NCBI GenBank assembly: GCA_024232965.1
Contig: JACKQF010000003.1
Location: forward strand, 558,001-622,000
Length of the DNA: 64,000 nucleotides
Reading direction: 5' to 3'
DNA from: Verrucomicrobiaceae bacterium
GTDB taxonomy: Bacteria > Verrucomicrobiota > Verrucomicrobiia > Verrucomicrobiales > Verrucomicrobiaceae
Below, in pieces: positions 54,142-63,210 of this stretch (position 1 is the stretch's first letter; each line of letters opens with the position of its first letter). The notes below the pieces were generated by a model that was given only the letters and a program-made list of their open reading frames with translations, had not been told where the DNA came from and ran no database searches. Made by a program: the position numbers and the translations under genes.

Positions 54142-55425
54142 TCAGCACAGTTCGATGCACGCGGCAGCCCCTTGGCCACCACCGATGCAAAGCGAGACCA
54201 GTGCGCGGTGGGCATCGCGCTGTTGGAGTTGACGAATGGCGGTGAGAATCAATCGTGCACCTGTCGCACCGACTGGGTGCCCCAGAGCGATGGCTCCACC
54301 GGCGAGGTTGAGCTTCTCGGTCGGGATCTCTCCCAGCGGGGAATCGAGTCCGGCAGCGCGTGCCGCAGCGGGATCTTTGACGCACTTCATGACGGCGAGC
54401 ACTTGGGCGGCAAAGGCTTCGTTGATCTCAAAGAGATCCATGTCTGCCAGGGTGAATCCGGTGCGATGCAGGACGGCATCCATTGCGCGCACCGGGCCGA
54501 GGCCCATGCGTTTCGGATCGCAGCCGGTCACGGCGTAGTCCACCAATCTGGCGATGGGTTCCCAACCGTGGCGCCGCACGGCGTCTTCTCCCGCGACCAA
54601 AAGCGCCGCTGCGCCATCAGTGATCTGCGAGCTATTGCCCGCGGTGACGCTGCCCCATTTGGGGTCGAAGACAGGCTTCAGTTTGGCGAGCTTTTCCGCC
54701 GTTGCGTCGGCACGAATGCCGTTGTCGGTATTGATGAATCCTGTCGCGCTGTCCTGAAGGTAGTAGGGGCTGATCTCCGCCTGATGAATGTGCGAGGCAC
54801 TGTTGGCTAAAAGTTGGGAGCGAGCAGCAAACGCGTCTTGGGCCTCCCGGGAAATCGAGAATTCACGGGCAAGAACCTCGGCGGTTTCTCCCATGTTGAG
54901 CTGCGAGTATGGGTCCGTCAGGCCCAGCTTTAGTCCGACGACAGGCGCGAAGTCTGCGGGGCGAAACGCTACTGCTGCGCGGGCTTTGGTACCAAAGGTG
55001 CGCGCCCTGCTGAGCGTGGTGAATTTCTCTGCAGCAGGCCGGCTGAAGTAGAAGGGCGTGTTCGACATGCTCTCAGTGCCGCCGACAATGAAGATCTCGC
55101 CATGACCCGCGCACAAGCGCTGGTGGGCGGTGAAGACGGCCTCCATGCCTGATGCGCAATTGCGGTGCACGGTCATGGCTGGCACTCGTTCCGGTAGTCC
55201 CGCGCGCAAGGCGACGACGCGGGCGACATTCTGGGCCTCGGGTGGTTGACCGACGCAGCCGAGAATGACCTCATCCACCTCGGCAGGATCAATTCCGGTA
55301 CGCGTCAGCAGATTGGTGATGGCATTCTTGCCGAGGTCGACCGCTGTCTGGGATGCTAGACTGCTTCCCATGCGGCAAAACGGCGTGCGTGTGCCGTCGA
55401 TGATGTAGAGGGCGGGCGTTTTCAT
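54142..55425 (-). CDS. fadI: Acetyl-CoA C-acyltransferase (3-ketoacyl-CoA thiolase)
   Basis: 427 aa. It cleaves 3-ketoacyl-CoA with CoA to acetyl-CoA and a shortened acyl-CoA. The nucleophile Cys90 is in VHRNCASGMEAV, the catalytic His in GHPVGATGARLI near 375, and the second Cys in SLCIGGGQGAA near 415. Its start overlaps the stop of the upstream ligase gene by 4 bp, showing translational coupling. FadI-type length; the exact chain-length preference is not readable. Confidence 0.9.
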   Translation of the reverse strand: MKTPALYIIDGTRTPFCRMGSSLASQTAVDLGKNAITNLLTRTGIDPAEVDEVILGCVGQPPEAQNVARVVALRAGLPERVPAMTVHRNCASGMEAVFTAHQRLCAGHGEIFIVGGTESMSNTPFYFSRPAAEKFTTLSRARTFGTKARAAVAFRPADFAPVVGLKLGLTDPYSQLNMGETAEVLAREFSISREAQDAFAARSQLLANSASHIHQAEISPYYLQDSATGFINTDNGIRADATAEKLAKLKPVFDPKWGSVTAGNSSQITDGAAALLVAGEDAVRRHGWEPIARLVDYAVTGCDPKRMGLGPVRAMDAVLHRTGFTLADMDLFEINEAFAAQVLAVMKCVKDPAAARAAGLDSPLGEIPTEKLNLAGGAIALGHPVGATGARLILTAIRQLQQRDAHRALVSLCIGGGQGAAACIELC

Positions 55426-56927
55426 GGTGTTGCAAGGTTAGCTTTGCGAACTGGGGCACTGGCCTTCGGTCGGTTATCGATGATCTTCTGCTCTTTGAGC
55501 TGCTGACCGATGCCGATCATTCTGCGGAGCTCAGCGATCTCCTGAAAATCGATTACGTTTGGGCGGAGCTCTGTGACTTCAAGAAAGCGGCGACGCACCA
55601 TTGCAGTGATGTCTTCTTCGCTGACACCGGGCTCTGGCGTGACGTGAAGGTGGATTTCATCGACGTCGAGAGGGTCGTCATTGCGCTTCCGCAATTCGAT
55701 CTGCCATGCGGCGATGCCACGTTGATCGTCGAGCAGGTGCTCCAGCAGATTGAAGTTCACGAGTGTGCCTTTGAGCTTGTCGAGGTGCATCTCGCGCACT
55801 TCGCTGACTCGTGAGATGGGGCCTAACAGACGCGGGCAGGTGCGGCCACAATAGGGGCAGGGGCTCCATGTTAGACCACCTTCGGCGACATCGCCGGTGC
55901 GGTAGCGCATCACGACGGTGCCGCGTGCATCGAGTGGCGTGAAGACAATCTCGCCACCCTGACCATCGGCAACTGGGCGTCCGGTGACGGGATCGACGAG
56001 TTCAATGAGGCCCAGATCGGGTGATAAGTGGTAGCCGCTGCCGCCGGTGCCGGGTGGTGTTGGGCATTCGCAAAAGGCCATCTTTGCCTCCGTAAAACCG
56101 TAGGTGGCCATCACGGCTACATCGGGGCTGCCTAGCCGCGTGGCGAGTTCCCTCAGCCTAGCGCGCAGGCCATCGGCGACTTTCTCGCCTCCGAGCACGA
56201 GCCGTTTCAGATTTGTCCAGCGGCGTCCGCTTTCTGCGGCTTCGCGGAGGACGTGGTAGATGAAAGTTGGCATGCCGATGAGCACTTCTGGCGCGATCTT
56301 TTCGATGAGCGCGATGTTGCCATCGGTGCCGAGGGTCTTCCCTCCGCCAGTGCTGAGCATGAAGGTGCCAAACGCCATGCCAGCATGGTGTGCCTGCCAG
56401 AAGGCGAGATGCGGAGCAAAGGGGAAGAGGTTCATGTGGCGGAAGTCCCGCTGAGTGGCTCCACACTCCATGAGGCGATGGCCTGCTTTGTCGAGGTTGG
56501 CCAAGTCGTGCTTGGTATAGAGGAAGGGGACTGGGTCCGAGGAACGCCCGGTGGTGCTGGTGAGCAGCACTGGGCGAAATTCGTCATCCGCTGCGTCCCG
56601 AGCCCCAGCGTGACCATGCGTGAGCACTTGCCACCACATGGCGGGTTCTCTGCGCAGGGCGGCTTCGTTTGGGATGAGAACAAACCCGCGCTGTTCTTCT
56701 CGTGGCACCGTGAGGTCTGTCTTGCTTGTAAACGGAACCGCTGCCCAGTCATCCCAACTTCGGAGATCGCGCGGGTTGATCCCGTGTTCCGCGAAGACGC
56801 GTTGGTAATGAGTGCTGAAGGGGATGACGCGGTGGGTTAGGTAGTGGCGGAGTTGGCGCAATTGCCATTCCCGCCAGACTTCAGGCGGCGTCGATGCCCA
56901 CTTGGTTGAGTGGTGGAACGCTTTCAT
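55422..56927 (-). CDS. Phenylacetate-CoA ligase-like acyl-adenylate/CoA ligase
   Basis: 501 aa, PaaK-type member of the ANL superfamily. It should adenylate a carboxylic acid and form its CoA thioester. Landmarks: LTSTTGRSSDPVPF near residue 128 (P-loop-like A3 motif), GMPTFIYHVLREA near 220, AVMATYGFTEAK near 272, and a Cys cluster CPYCGRTCPRLLGPISR near 355 that fits a zinc site. As the only ligase in this operon it probably supplies acyl-CoA for the downstream thiolase, FadJ and ACAD genes. It is not a FadD-type ligase, so its acid may be aromatic or other than long-chain fat. Overlaps the patatin gene end by 47 bp. Confidence 0.85.
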   Translation of the reverse strand: MKAFHHSTKWASTPPEVWREWQLRQLRHYLTHRVIPFSTHYQRVFAEHGINPRDLRSWDDWAAVPFTSKTDLTVPREEQRGFVLIPNEAALRREPAMWWQVLTHGHAGARDAADDEFRPVLLTSTTGRSSDPVPFLYTKHDLANLDKAGHRLMECGATQRDFRHMNLFPFAPHLAFWQAHHAGMAFGTFMLSTGGGKTLGTDGNIALIEKIAPEVLIGMPTFIYHVLREAAESGRRWTNLKRLVLGGEKVADGLRARLRELATRLGSPDVAVMATYGFTEAKMAFCECPTPPGTGGSGYHLSPDLGLIELVDPVTGRPVADGQGGEIVFTPLDARGTVVMRYRTGDVAEGGLTWSPCPYCGRTCPRLLGPISRVSEVREMHLDKLKGTLVNFNLLEHLLDDQRGIAAWQIELRKRNDDPLDVDEIHLHVTPEPGVSEEDITAMVRRRFLEVTELRPNVIDFQEIAELRRMIGIGQQLKEQKIIDNRPKASAPVRKANLATP

Positions 56928-57891
56928 GGTTTGCTGTTGGTGGTTGGTTGACCAGTCTCTGAATCTGCGGCAGGGCCTCTAGCGCTGCCCTTCGCCCTGC
57001 GGCGATGTAGTTTTCGAAGTTTTCAAAATCATACCAGCGGCTGTGGCCGAACCTTGGCTGGATGAGGACGTCCGCGACCCTTGCTTCCTTGGCGATAAGG
57101 CGCAGCTGCGCGCTCATGAGGGCGCGGCGGAAGGTGTCGAGAACGTTGCCGTCTGCCAGGAGATTGATCGGGCGAATCAAGGCGTAAAGGAGCCTGCGCA
57201 GCCATCCTGGGCGTTGTAGGGTTGGATCGTCGCGACGAGTGAATGCCTCTTCGGCCAGCGGCATGACATTGACGGCGATGATGTGATCCACTTCAAAGTG
57301 CTCTTTCATCAGCGACACTGGCAGGGGTTCGCAGGCTCCTCCATCCGTGTAGCGGTGCCCTTCCCACTCGACAGGCACACATACGCCTGGGATCGCCGCA
57401 CTTGCATGAATTGCGCGGGCGACGTTGCCGGTTTTAAAGACGTGCGCTTGCAGGGACTCCAGGTCCGTTGCCACGATCATGGTTGGCAAGCGCAGCGCGT
57501 CGAAGGTCACACCGTTCAAGTCGCGTTCCAGATGTTGGCGGAGTTTTTCCCCGTAAACGAGCCCCTTGGCGGGAGGGAATGCAAAATCGAGAAGGCTCTT
57601 CAATGCCTGCCGATCCTTGATTTCAGCGGCACGTCTGCCGAGTGTCTCAATGCTGAGCCCTGCTGCCCAGAGACCGCCGACATAGGCACCCATGCTGCAA
57701 CCTGCGAGGGCGCAGATCGGGACATTGTTTTCTTCCAGGACCTGGAGGACGCCGATGTGGGCGAGACCGCGTGCGCCGCCGCTGGAGAGCACTAGGCCGA
57801 TCCGAGGGACTTCTGTCAGCCGTTTACCATCCGCAGGAGGTTCAGGGGCAATTCTCCCCCAACCTGCGTTGGGTTGGAGTTTTGGTTTCAT
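56881..57891 (-). CDS. Patatin-like phospholipase
   Basis: 336 aa. The Ser/Asp dyad is intact: GCSMGAYVGG (Ser66 in GxSxG) with the oxyanion loop SSGGARGLAH upstream, and the catalytic Asp in YTDGGACEPLP near 190. It hydrolyses acyl esters of phospholipids or related lipids. First gene of the minus-strand operon; the next gene starts inside its 3' end. Together they suggest lipid release, activation and oxidation. No signal peptide is seen, so it is cytoplasmic or membrane-peripheral. Confidence 0.88.
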   Translation of the reverse strand: MKPKLQPNAGWGRIAPEPPADGKRLTEVPRIGLVLSSGGARGLAHIGVLQVLEENNVPICALAGCSMGAYVGGLWAAGLSIETLGRRAAEIKDRQALKSLLDFAFPPAKGLVYGEKLRQHLERDLNGVTFDALRLPTMIVATDLESLQAHVFKTGNVARAIHASAAIPGVCVPVEWEGHRYTDGGACEPLPVSLMKEHFEVDHIIAVNVMPLAEEAFTRRDDPTLQRPGWLRRLLYALIRPINLLADGNVLDTFRRALMSAQLRLIAKEARVADVLIQPRFGHSRWYDFENFENYIAAGRRAALEALPQIQRLVNQPPTANHESVPPLNQVGIDAA

Positions 57892-57973
57892 GACCAGTGA
57901 GTGGGTTCACTAGTACTGACGTCTGAAACCGAGTTTTGGTTCAAATAAAGTGAAAACTAGCAGTGTGCCCCAC

Positions 57974-58675
57974 TCAGTGTTTGCCCTGACCATAATACGC
58001 CCCAGGCCCGTGTTTCCTCAGGTGATGCTTTTCGAGGATGTACTCGGGAATCGATCCAAGCGCAGGGTGAAGGGCGAGCGAGCCGAGTGCCATCTGCGCG
58101 CACATTTCCAGGGCGATGGAGTTGTTGAGCGAGTCCATGGCGTTCTTGCCAAAGGTGAAGGGCGCATGATGCAGTTGCAGGATCGCTGGCATTTCCGTCG
58201 GAGATAATCCGAGTTCGAGGAGTCTTTCCACGATGGCGACGCCGGTGAAGTGCTCGTAGTCAGCGGCGACCTCGCCCGGAGTCAGTGCGCGGACGATCGG
58301 CACGCTGCCGTGGAAGTGGTCGGCGTGAGTCGTGCCGAAGCAGGGGAGTTCCCGTCCAGCCTGTGCAAACACCGTTGCATAGGGGCTGTGCGTGTGGGTG
58401 ATGCCGCCGATTTCTTCAAAGGCTTGGTAAAGATGCAGGTGCGTTTTGGTGTCCGAGGATGGGCGATAGGTGCCTTCAACTACGTTGCCTTGCAGGTCGA
58501 GCACCACCATGTCCTCCGGCTTCAATTCCGAATACGCAACACCGCTGGGTTTGATGCACCAGAGGCCTGCAGCGCGGTCGATTCCGCTGACGTTTCCCCA
58601 GGTGAGCTTCACCAATCCGCTAGGCTCCAGGGCGCGGTTGGCATTGCAAACATCGATTTTGAGTTGGTCGATCAT
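57974..58675 (-). CDS. araD: L-ribulose-5-phosphate 4-epimerase (AraD-like)
   Basis: 233 aa class II aldolase-fold zinc enzyme interconverting L-ribulose 5-phosphate and D-xylulose 5-phosphate. Family blocks: KLTWGNVSGIDR near 23-34, KPSGVAYSEL near 42, RPSSDTKTHLHLYQAF (Asp76), the zinc ligands GITHTHSPYA near 93-102, and the third ligand near LQLHHAPFTFG (~169). Length matches AraD. No other arabinose genes flank it; a xylose-type binding protein lies at the other end of the window. 82 bp separate it from the patatin gene. Confidence 0.9.
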   Translation of the reverse strand: MIDQLKIDVCNANRALEPSGLVKLTWGNVSGIDRAAGLWCIKPSGVAYSELKPEDMVVLDLQGNVVEGTYRPSSDTKTHLHLYQAFEEIGGITHTHSPYATVFAQAGRELPCFGTTHADHFHGSVPIVRALTPGEVAADYEHFTGVAIVERLLELGLSPTEMPAILQLHHAPFTFGKNAMDSLNNSIALEMCAQMALGSLALHPALGSIPEYILEKHHLRKHGPGAYYGQGKH

Positions 58676-58750
58676 GAAGGGGTGAGGCTAGGCTGCTTCG
58701 GAGTCGCTTGCAACGGGAACGAAGCGGAGGCATAGACACAGGGTTCCACC

Positions 58751-59542
58751 ATGAGCGTGATGCTAGATCCAGAACTTTCCGCCGTCGATGCACGATCGTA
58801 TTTCGTGAGGGGGCGCAATGCGCTGCTCACCCGCGCCAATCTTGGCCCTCTCTACCTCGATTATTACCTGCACCTGATGCAGGCCAAGATCCAGCATGAG
58901 GCGGTTCTCGACGGCATGCTCAAGGACGCTCTTGCCGGCCTAGTTTTGCATCTTAGCTCGCGGCCACAAGACGAGGGCTGCGCGTGGACGATCAATGTCG
59001 CCAATCCTTTGGTAAACTTCTTTGTCACAGGTAGCACGCGCCCAGGGCGCGTGACGGGGCGCCTTTTCACGGAGGAGGTGAGAAACAGTGGCACGAATCT
59101 TTTTATCGCGCAAACGACCCGGCCGAATCAGAAGCCACGTCAGAGCATGATCGACTTTCTAGGCGATGATATGCTAGCTGCGATCGAGACCTTTTACACG
59201 CAAAGCGAGCAGCGCCTGACTCGTATCTTCCGCCTGCCGGATGAGGACTTTGTCCAGATCTCTGCCGAGCCGGATTGCGATGAGGAATGGCTCAATGCAT
59301 TGACCGTCGAGGAATTGCCGACCTTGGATCAGAGGGAGCATCTGACGCCGTTGGAGCAGCGTGTGTATGTCTTTGAGTGCGGTTGCACCATGGAGCGCCT
59401 CTTCCCGGTGCTGGCTCGGATGCCGGAGGTCGATATCGATTACGTGTTTGCCGAAGGTCCCGCGACGATCCACTGCCCACGCTGTGGGCTGGTTTATCGT
59501 CCGTCGCGGGAAATGTTCGAAGAGTGGCGGGTGCAGCAGTAG
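58751..59542 (+). CDS. hslO: Hsp33-like redox-regulated chaperone
   Basis: 263 aa, a divergent member of the Hsp33 family. The C-terminal zinc/redox switch is complete: CGC...CPRC with 29 residues between the two pairs (canonical CxC-x27-32-CxxC). The N-terminal domain keeps the SNKIVLDLY-like beta fold only loosely, and the linker region (FIAQTTRPNQKPRQS) is recognisable. Oxidation of the four cysteines is known to unfold the domain and switch on holdase activity. Divergent from araD across 75 bp. Confidence 0.8.
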   Translation: MSVMLDPELSAVDARSYFVRGRNALLTRANLGPLYLDYYLHLMQAKIQHEAVLDGMLKDALAGLVLHLSSRPQDEGCAWTINVANPLVNFFVTGSTRPGRVTGRLFTEEVRNSGTNLFIAQTTRPNQKPRQSMIDFLGDDMLAAIETFYTQSEQRLTRIFRLPDEDFVQISAEPDCDEEWLNALTVEELPTLDQREHLTPLEQRVYVFECGCTMERLFPVLARMPEVDIDYVFAEGPATIHCPRCGLVYRPSREMFEEWRVQQ

Positions 59543-59568
59543 AACTCGACGATTCAGACCCGGTCGGC

Positions 59569-60747
59569 TTATTCGGAAACGGGGCCGTTATCGGGCGGTG
59601 GGACGACGGGGGCTTGTCCGCGGATGATGTTCATCGCACCGTTGAGTTCGCCGCCGGGTTCGATGGATACGGAGCGTGCGGTGACATCTCCGTTGACCGA
59701 GCCATGGGCGTTGATCAAGACGGGGCCGGAGGAGAAAATGTTACCGGTCACATTGCCTTGGATCTCCACCTCATTGGCGCGGATGGGATTCATGAAGGTG
59801 ACATTGGCTCCTTTTTCGACGACGCAACGGTGGCATTTGATCTCTCCGATGATCGTGCCTTCGGTGCGGAAGATGGCGTCGGAGTCACACTCGACATTGG
59901 CTTCTAGAATGCCATAGCAGCGTAGATCCTTGCACTGAACAGTGCTGGTGGACAGGTGACCGCGCTTGCGGATCATGACATCGCCACGGGTCTTGATCGC
60001 CTGATTTGAGTTCATGTTGATCTCCACATCCTCAAGGGAAACATAGGAACCACACTGGGGGCAGTTGGCCGACTTGGCCGAACGACCGACTTTGAAGCGG
60101 TGTTCGCAATCGAAACAGCGGGCGTCTTTGAAGTATTGTTGACGGTAGAAGCCCTGTTCCCGCATCTTCTGCAGCGTGCTGGCGCTCGCGGGCGGCGGCG
60201 GTGGCGTCGGGGCAGGGGAATTGGACATCGGTCGACGCATCTGCGTATCGGTGTCCTCGGGGGCTTCTAGGTTCAGCATGGTGCCGAAACCAGACTCCGT
60301 AGGTGCCTCTGCCTCAGGTTCGGGCGTTGGGGGGGGATCCTCTCCCAAAACAATTTCGTCGGGGATCGTTTGGCGATCTTCGACCGGCGGCGCCATCCCA
60401 ATGATGGATTTCAGCGCGCCAGTGATGCTAGAGACGGGTGAAGGGGTGGGCTTAGGGGGCTGATTCGCCTTTGGGCTTGCGGCTGTCTGACTTGGCTTTG
60501 GCGGCGGGGTTGCGGCGTCAGCATCTGCCCACAAGTCTCCCATCCCAACGCCGGATCGGCTTGCGGAAGACGCGGTGACCTTTTTCTTGTGAATGGTCAA
60601 ATGGACACCGCATTTTTTGCAAAATGTCGAAACGACAAGGCGCGGCTCAAACTGAGCCGCGCCACACTTCGGGCACACCACTTGAATTTGATTCTTCGGT
60701 GGTGTCGGGGAGTTGCTATCTTTGGAGCCGAATAGCCCTCGCAGCAC
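59569..60747 (-). CDS. Zinc-ribbon-containing bactofilin
   Basis: 392 aa. The first zinc ribbon has C25-P-K-C28 and C43-K-K-C46, the second C211-F-D-C214 and C229-P-Q-C232. The ~140-residue disordered Pro/Ala/Thr linker between them (residues ~70-195) has an acidic middle. The bactofilin beta-helix (~250-375) has regularly spaced GDVMIRKRGHL, DIFRTEGTIIGEIK and SVNGDVTARSVSIE-type turns. Bactofilins polymerise into cytoskeletal filaments. Co-transcribed with a short bactofilin 24 bp upstream (minus strand). The double-ribbon N-terminal extension is unusual and may bind nucleic acid or other proteins. Confidence 0.83.
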   Translation of the reverse strand: MLRGLFGSKDSNSPTPPKNQIQVVCPKCGAAQFEPRLVVSTFCKKCGVHLTIHKKKVTASSASRSGVGMGDLWADADAATPPPKPSQTAASPKANQPPKPTPSPVSSITGALKSIIGMAPPVEDRQTIPDEIVLGEDPPPTPEPEAEAPTESGFGTMLNLEAPEDTDTQMRRPMSNSPAPTPPPPPASASTLQKMREQGFYRQQYFKDARCFDCEHRFKVGRSAKSANCPQCGSYVSLEDVEINMNSNQAIKTRGDVMIRKRGHLSTSTVQCKDLRCYGILEANVECDSDAIFRTEGTIIGEIKCHRCVVEKGANVTFMNPIRANEVEIQGNVTGNIFSSGPVLINAHGSVNGDVTARSVSIEPGGELNGAMNIIRGQAPVVPPPDNGPVSE

Positions 60748-60771
60748 TCTTTATAAGTGGTCGTTAAAGGT

Positions 60772-61278
60772 TTAGCCGAGGGCGGGCTTGGCTGCCGGAG
60801 CTGCCTTGCTGCCTTCTGGACGTTTGCCGACGGAGGATTGACCCATGAAAGTCGCGCCTTCTTCGATAGAAAGAGTTCCAGCAGTGATATCGCCAACCAA
60901 GATCGCGTTGCTCTTCAGTTCGCAGCGCTCTTGCACAGTGATGTTGCCTTCCACCTTGCCGAAGATCACAACCGTGCGGGTTTTGATCTCGCCCTTGATA
61001 TTGGCGTTCTCACCGACGGTCAGAGATCCGTCAGAGTGAACTTCGCCCTCAATGCGACCATCGATAATGAGGTCGTGGGAGAACTTGATGGAACCTTTGA
61101 TTTCTACGTCGTTGGCGAGAACGTTTTTGCTGGATGTCATGGGGGATGGGGATGAAACGCGTTGCGGTTGCGCAGGAGGGGAAGACAGGATGGGGGAGCG
61201 CTCCGCTGGTGCGGGTGCTTCATTGCGCCGGTCGTCTTTCTGCCCGTCGTTGGATTGTCCGATAATTTGCCTTAGCAT
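60772..61278 (-). CDS. Bactofilin
   Basis: 168 aa polymer-forming cytoskeletal protein. The N-terminal ~45 residues are disordered (Pro/Ser-rich). The beta-helix has ANDVEIKGSIKFSHDLIIDG near 53-72, then the repeated GEVHSDGSLTVGENANIKGE-type turns and NITVQERCELKSNAILVGDI. A short tail follows. First gene of a two-gene operon with the zinc-ribbon bactofilin; possible co-polymer. Confidence 0.88.
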   Translation of the reverse strand: MLRQIIGQSNDGQKDDRRNEAPAPAERSPILSSPPAQPQRVSSPSPMTSSKNVLANDVEIKGSIKFSHDLIIDGRIEGEVHSDGSLTVGENANIKGEIKTRTVVIFGKVEGNITVQERCELKSNAILVGDITAGTLSIEEGATFMGQSSVGKRPEGSKAAPAAKPALG

Positions 61279-61351
61279 CGCGTGAATTTACACGGTTAAC
61301 GGTAGCAGTGTCAATGCCGCTCTGTCGGTTTTTTCGTTTCAGGCGAAAATA

Positions 61352-62803
61352 TTACGTCGTTGCTGCTGATGCCGATTCTTGCCCGATTGATTCAGCCAAT
61401 TCTTCGGCAGGGTAGGTCCAGATTTCGCTGAGCGTCGGATGATAGTGAGGAACCTTGGCAAGATCTGCTGCGGTGCTGTGAAAATGCATGGCGACGACGA
61501 TTTCGTGAATGAGCTCTGTAGCATGAGGTCCGACACACATACCGCCAAGGATCTCGCCACTTTCACGATGCGCTAAGAGCTTCACAAAGCCTTCGGTTTC
61601 GCCCATCACCATGGATTTGCCGTGATCATCAAAAGGGTATTCAGCGGCCTCATACGGCACTCCTTCATGGCGCAACTCTTCCTCGCTCTTCCCGACGGCG
61701 GCGACTTGGGGGTGGGAAAAGACGCCAAACAATCGCAGGCGATAGTCGATCTGTTCCATGGCCTCGGTTCCGCCATTCATCAGCCTCCGAGCGTTGCGAG
61801 CGGCCATTTCTCCCTGCTGGATGGCAAGGTGTACAACATCCAGCGGACTGCACACATCACCTGCGGCAAAAATGTGGGGCTGGGATGTTTGCATGCTGTT
61901 TTCGACGATGATCTTCCCGTGCTTGAGATGCACTTTGGCTTGATCCAGTGCGAGTCCGTTGACGGCGGGACGGCGGCCGGTGGCGAGCAGGACTTCCTCC
62001 GCCTCCAACTGATGGACGGTGCCGTGATGATCAGAAAAGGTCACCTGTTTTAGGCCTCCGCTGGCAGCGACCTCCTGAAGTTTGGTGCCGCAGTGGCTCT
62101 CGATGCCTCGCTCTTTGTAGGCAGCGCGGATGACAGTGCTGCACTCTTTGTCCAGTCCGGTGAGCAGTTGCGCGCTACGTTGCACGATGGTGACGTGCCT
62201 GCCCATTGCCGCCAGGTAGTGTGCCATTTCGAGCGCAATGGCGCCGCCACCGATGACAATAAAGGAGGCAGGGAGGGTGTCTGTGTCCAAAATCTCGTCG
62301 CTGGTCCAGAAGCCTGTTTCAGCAAGGCCTGGGACGGGTGGGACATTGGACTCCGATCCGGTCGCAATGCAGAAAAAACGAGACCGCACCATGAAGGATG
62401 CTGAGCCGTCGCGTGGCAGGATTTCCACGGTGTGCGCATCCCGAAATGCCGCCAGCCCCCGATAAAGGGACCAGCGCCCGTCTTCGAGCTGGCCCTGGCG
62501 ATAGCTGGCGAAGTCCTCAATGAGTCGCCGTTTGCGGTCGCGAATCGCTTGGATGTTGGGGGCGGCGGTTTCCGCGTGCAGGCCGAATTCGCTGGCTCGA
62601 TTGAGCGTCAATTGGCGGTCTGCGGACTCGATCAAGGTCTTGCTGGGCATGCAACCGCGCAGGATGCAGAGCCCGCCGAGCTCTTCGGCCCCATCAATGA
62701 CGGCGGTTTTCATCCCCAGGGAATGAGCCGTCCGTGCCGCCGCATAACCGCCACTGCCTCCACCGATGACGGTGAAATCAAAATCAAAGTCGTTGTTGGA
62801 CAT
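61352..62803 (-). CDS. Dihydrolipoamide dehydrogenase-like FAD/NAD(P) oxidoreductase
   Basis: 483 aa from ATG 62803. FAD-binding VIGGGSGGYAAARTAH (12-27), redox-active disulfide C46-ILRG-C51 as in dihydrolipoyl dehydrogenase and mercuric reductase, NAD site FIVIGGGAIALEMAHYLA near 178, and the C-terminal HYHPTLSEIWTYPAEEL with the active-site His-Glu pair. No lipoyl E2 or mer genes are adjacent, so either the Lpd role or another disulfide reductase role is possible. The frame from 62917 adds sequence unlike the family. Confidence 0.85.
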   Translation of the reverse strand: MSNNDFDFDFTVIGGGSGGYAAARTAHSLGMKTAVIDGAEELGGLCILRGCMPSKTLIESADRQLTLNRASEFGLHAETAAPNIQAIRDRKRRLIEDFASYRQGQLEDGRWSLYRGLAAFRDAHTVEILPRDGSASFMVRSRFFCIATGSESNVPPVPGLAETGFWTSDEILDTDTLPASFIVIGGGAIALEMAHYLAAMGRHVTIVQRSAQLLTGLDKECSTVIRAAYKERGIESHCGTKLQEVAASGGLKQVTFSDHHGTVHQLEAEEVLLATGRRPAVNGLALDQAKVHLKHGKIIVENSMQTSQPHIFAAGDVCSPLDVVHLAIQQGEMAARNARRLMNGGTEAMEQIDYRLRLFGVFSHPQVAAVGKSEEELRHEGVPYEAAEYPFDDHGKSMVMGETEGFVKLLAHRESGEILGGMCVGPHATELIHEIVVAMHFHSTAADLAKVPHYHPTLSEIWTYPAEELAESIGQESASAATT

Positions 62804-62926
62804 GTCGCCTATCTCACACCGGACGGAGGGGCGTGCAACTGCTTGTGATTTGGGCTCCCGCCGATTCGGAACTACACGGGTGAGTTCTTGATTGCTGCGA
62901 GGCGCAGTTCCTGACAAGGTGACCCC

Positions 62927-63184
62927 ATGATGGCGAAGACTTTAATCATCTTGGGCAGCCTTATTTGGATCGCGTTTTGCATGCGCTTTTGGTGGATGAT
63001 CAATCCAAAGAATGTCTGGCAGCGCCGCTTGATCGCGATCATGGCCGGGGCTGGCGGCGGACTGATTTACTTGCTGGGCTCCATGATCCAGGTCGCGCTG
63101 ACGCCTCCGCCTGAGCAACCAGCCCCCACAGAACTGCGGTCTGGCGACGAGGTCCGTGTATCGATGCCGCCAAAGACGAAGTAG
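62927..63184 (+). CDS. Small membrane protein of unknown function
   Basis: 85 aa. Two hydrophobic segments: ~3-22 (LIILGSLIWIAFCMRFWWM) and ~36-58 (LIAIMAGAGGGLIYLLGSMI), with a short basic loop between, and a Pro-rich soluble tail. No family recognised. It is between the flavoprotein (divergent) and mpl (convergent). Confidence 0.55.
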   Translation: MMAKTLIILGSLIWIAFCMRFWWMINPKNVWQRRLIAIMAGAGGGLIYLLGSMIQVALTPPPEQPAPTELRSGDEVRVSMPPKTK

Positions 63185-63186
63185 GC

Positions 63187-63210
63187 CTCTAGCAAAGCCT
63201 AGGGCTAGAG
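63187..63210. terminator. Hairpin at the convergent gene ends
   Basis: CTCTAGC (63187-63193) pairs with GCTAGAG (63204-63210) across a 10-nt loop. The stop of mpl lies inside the right arm. No T-run; weak bidirectional terminator candidate. Confidence 0.35.
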
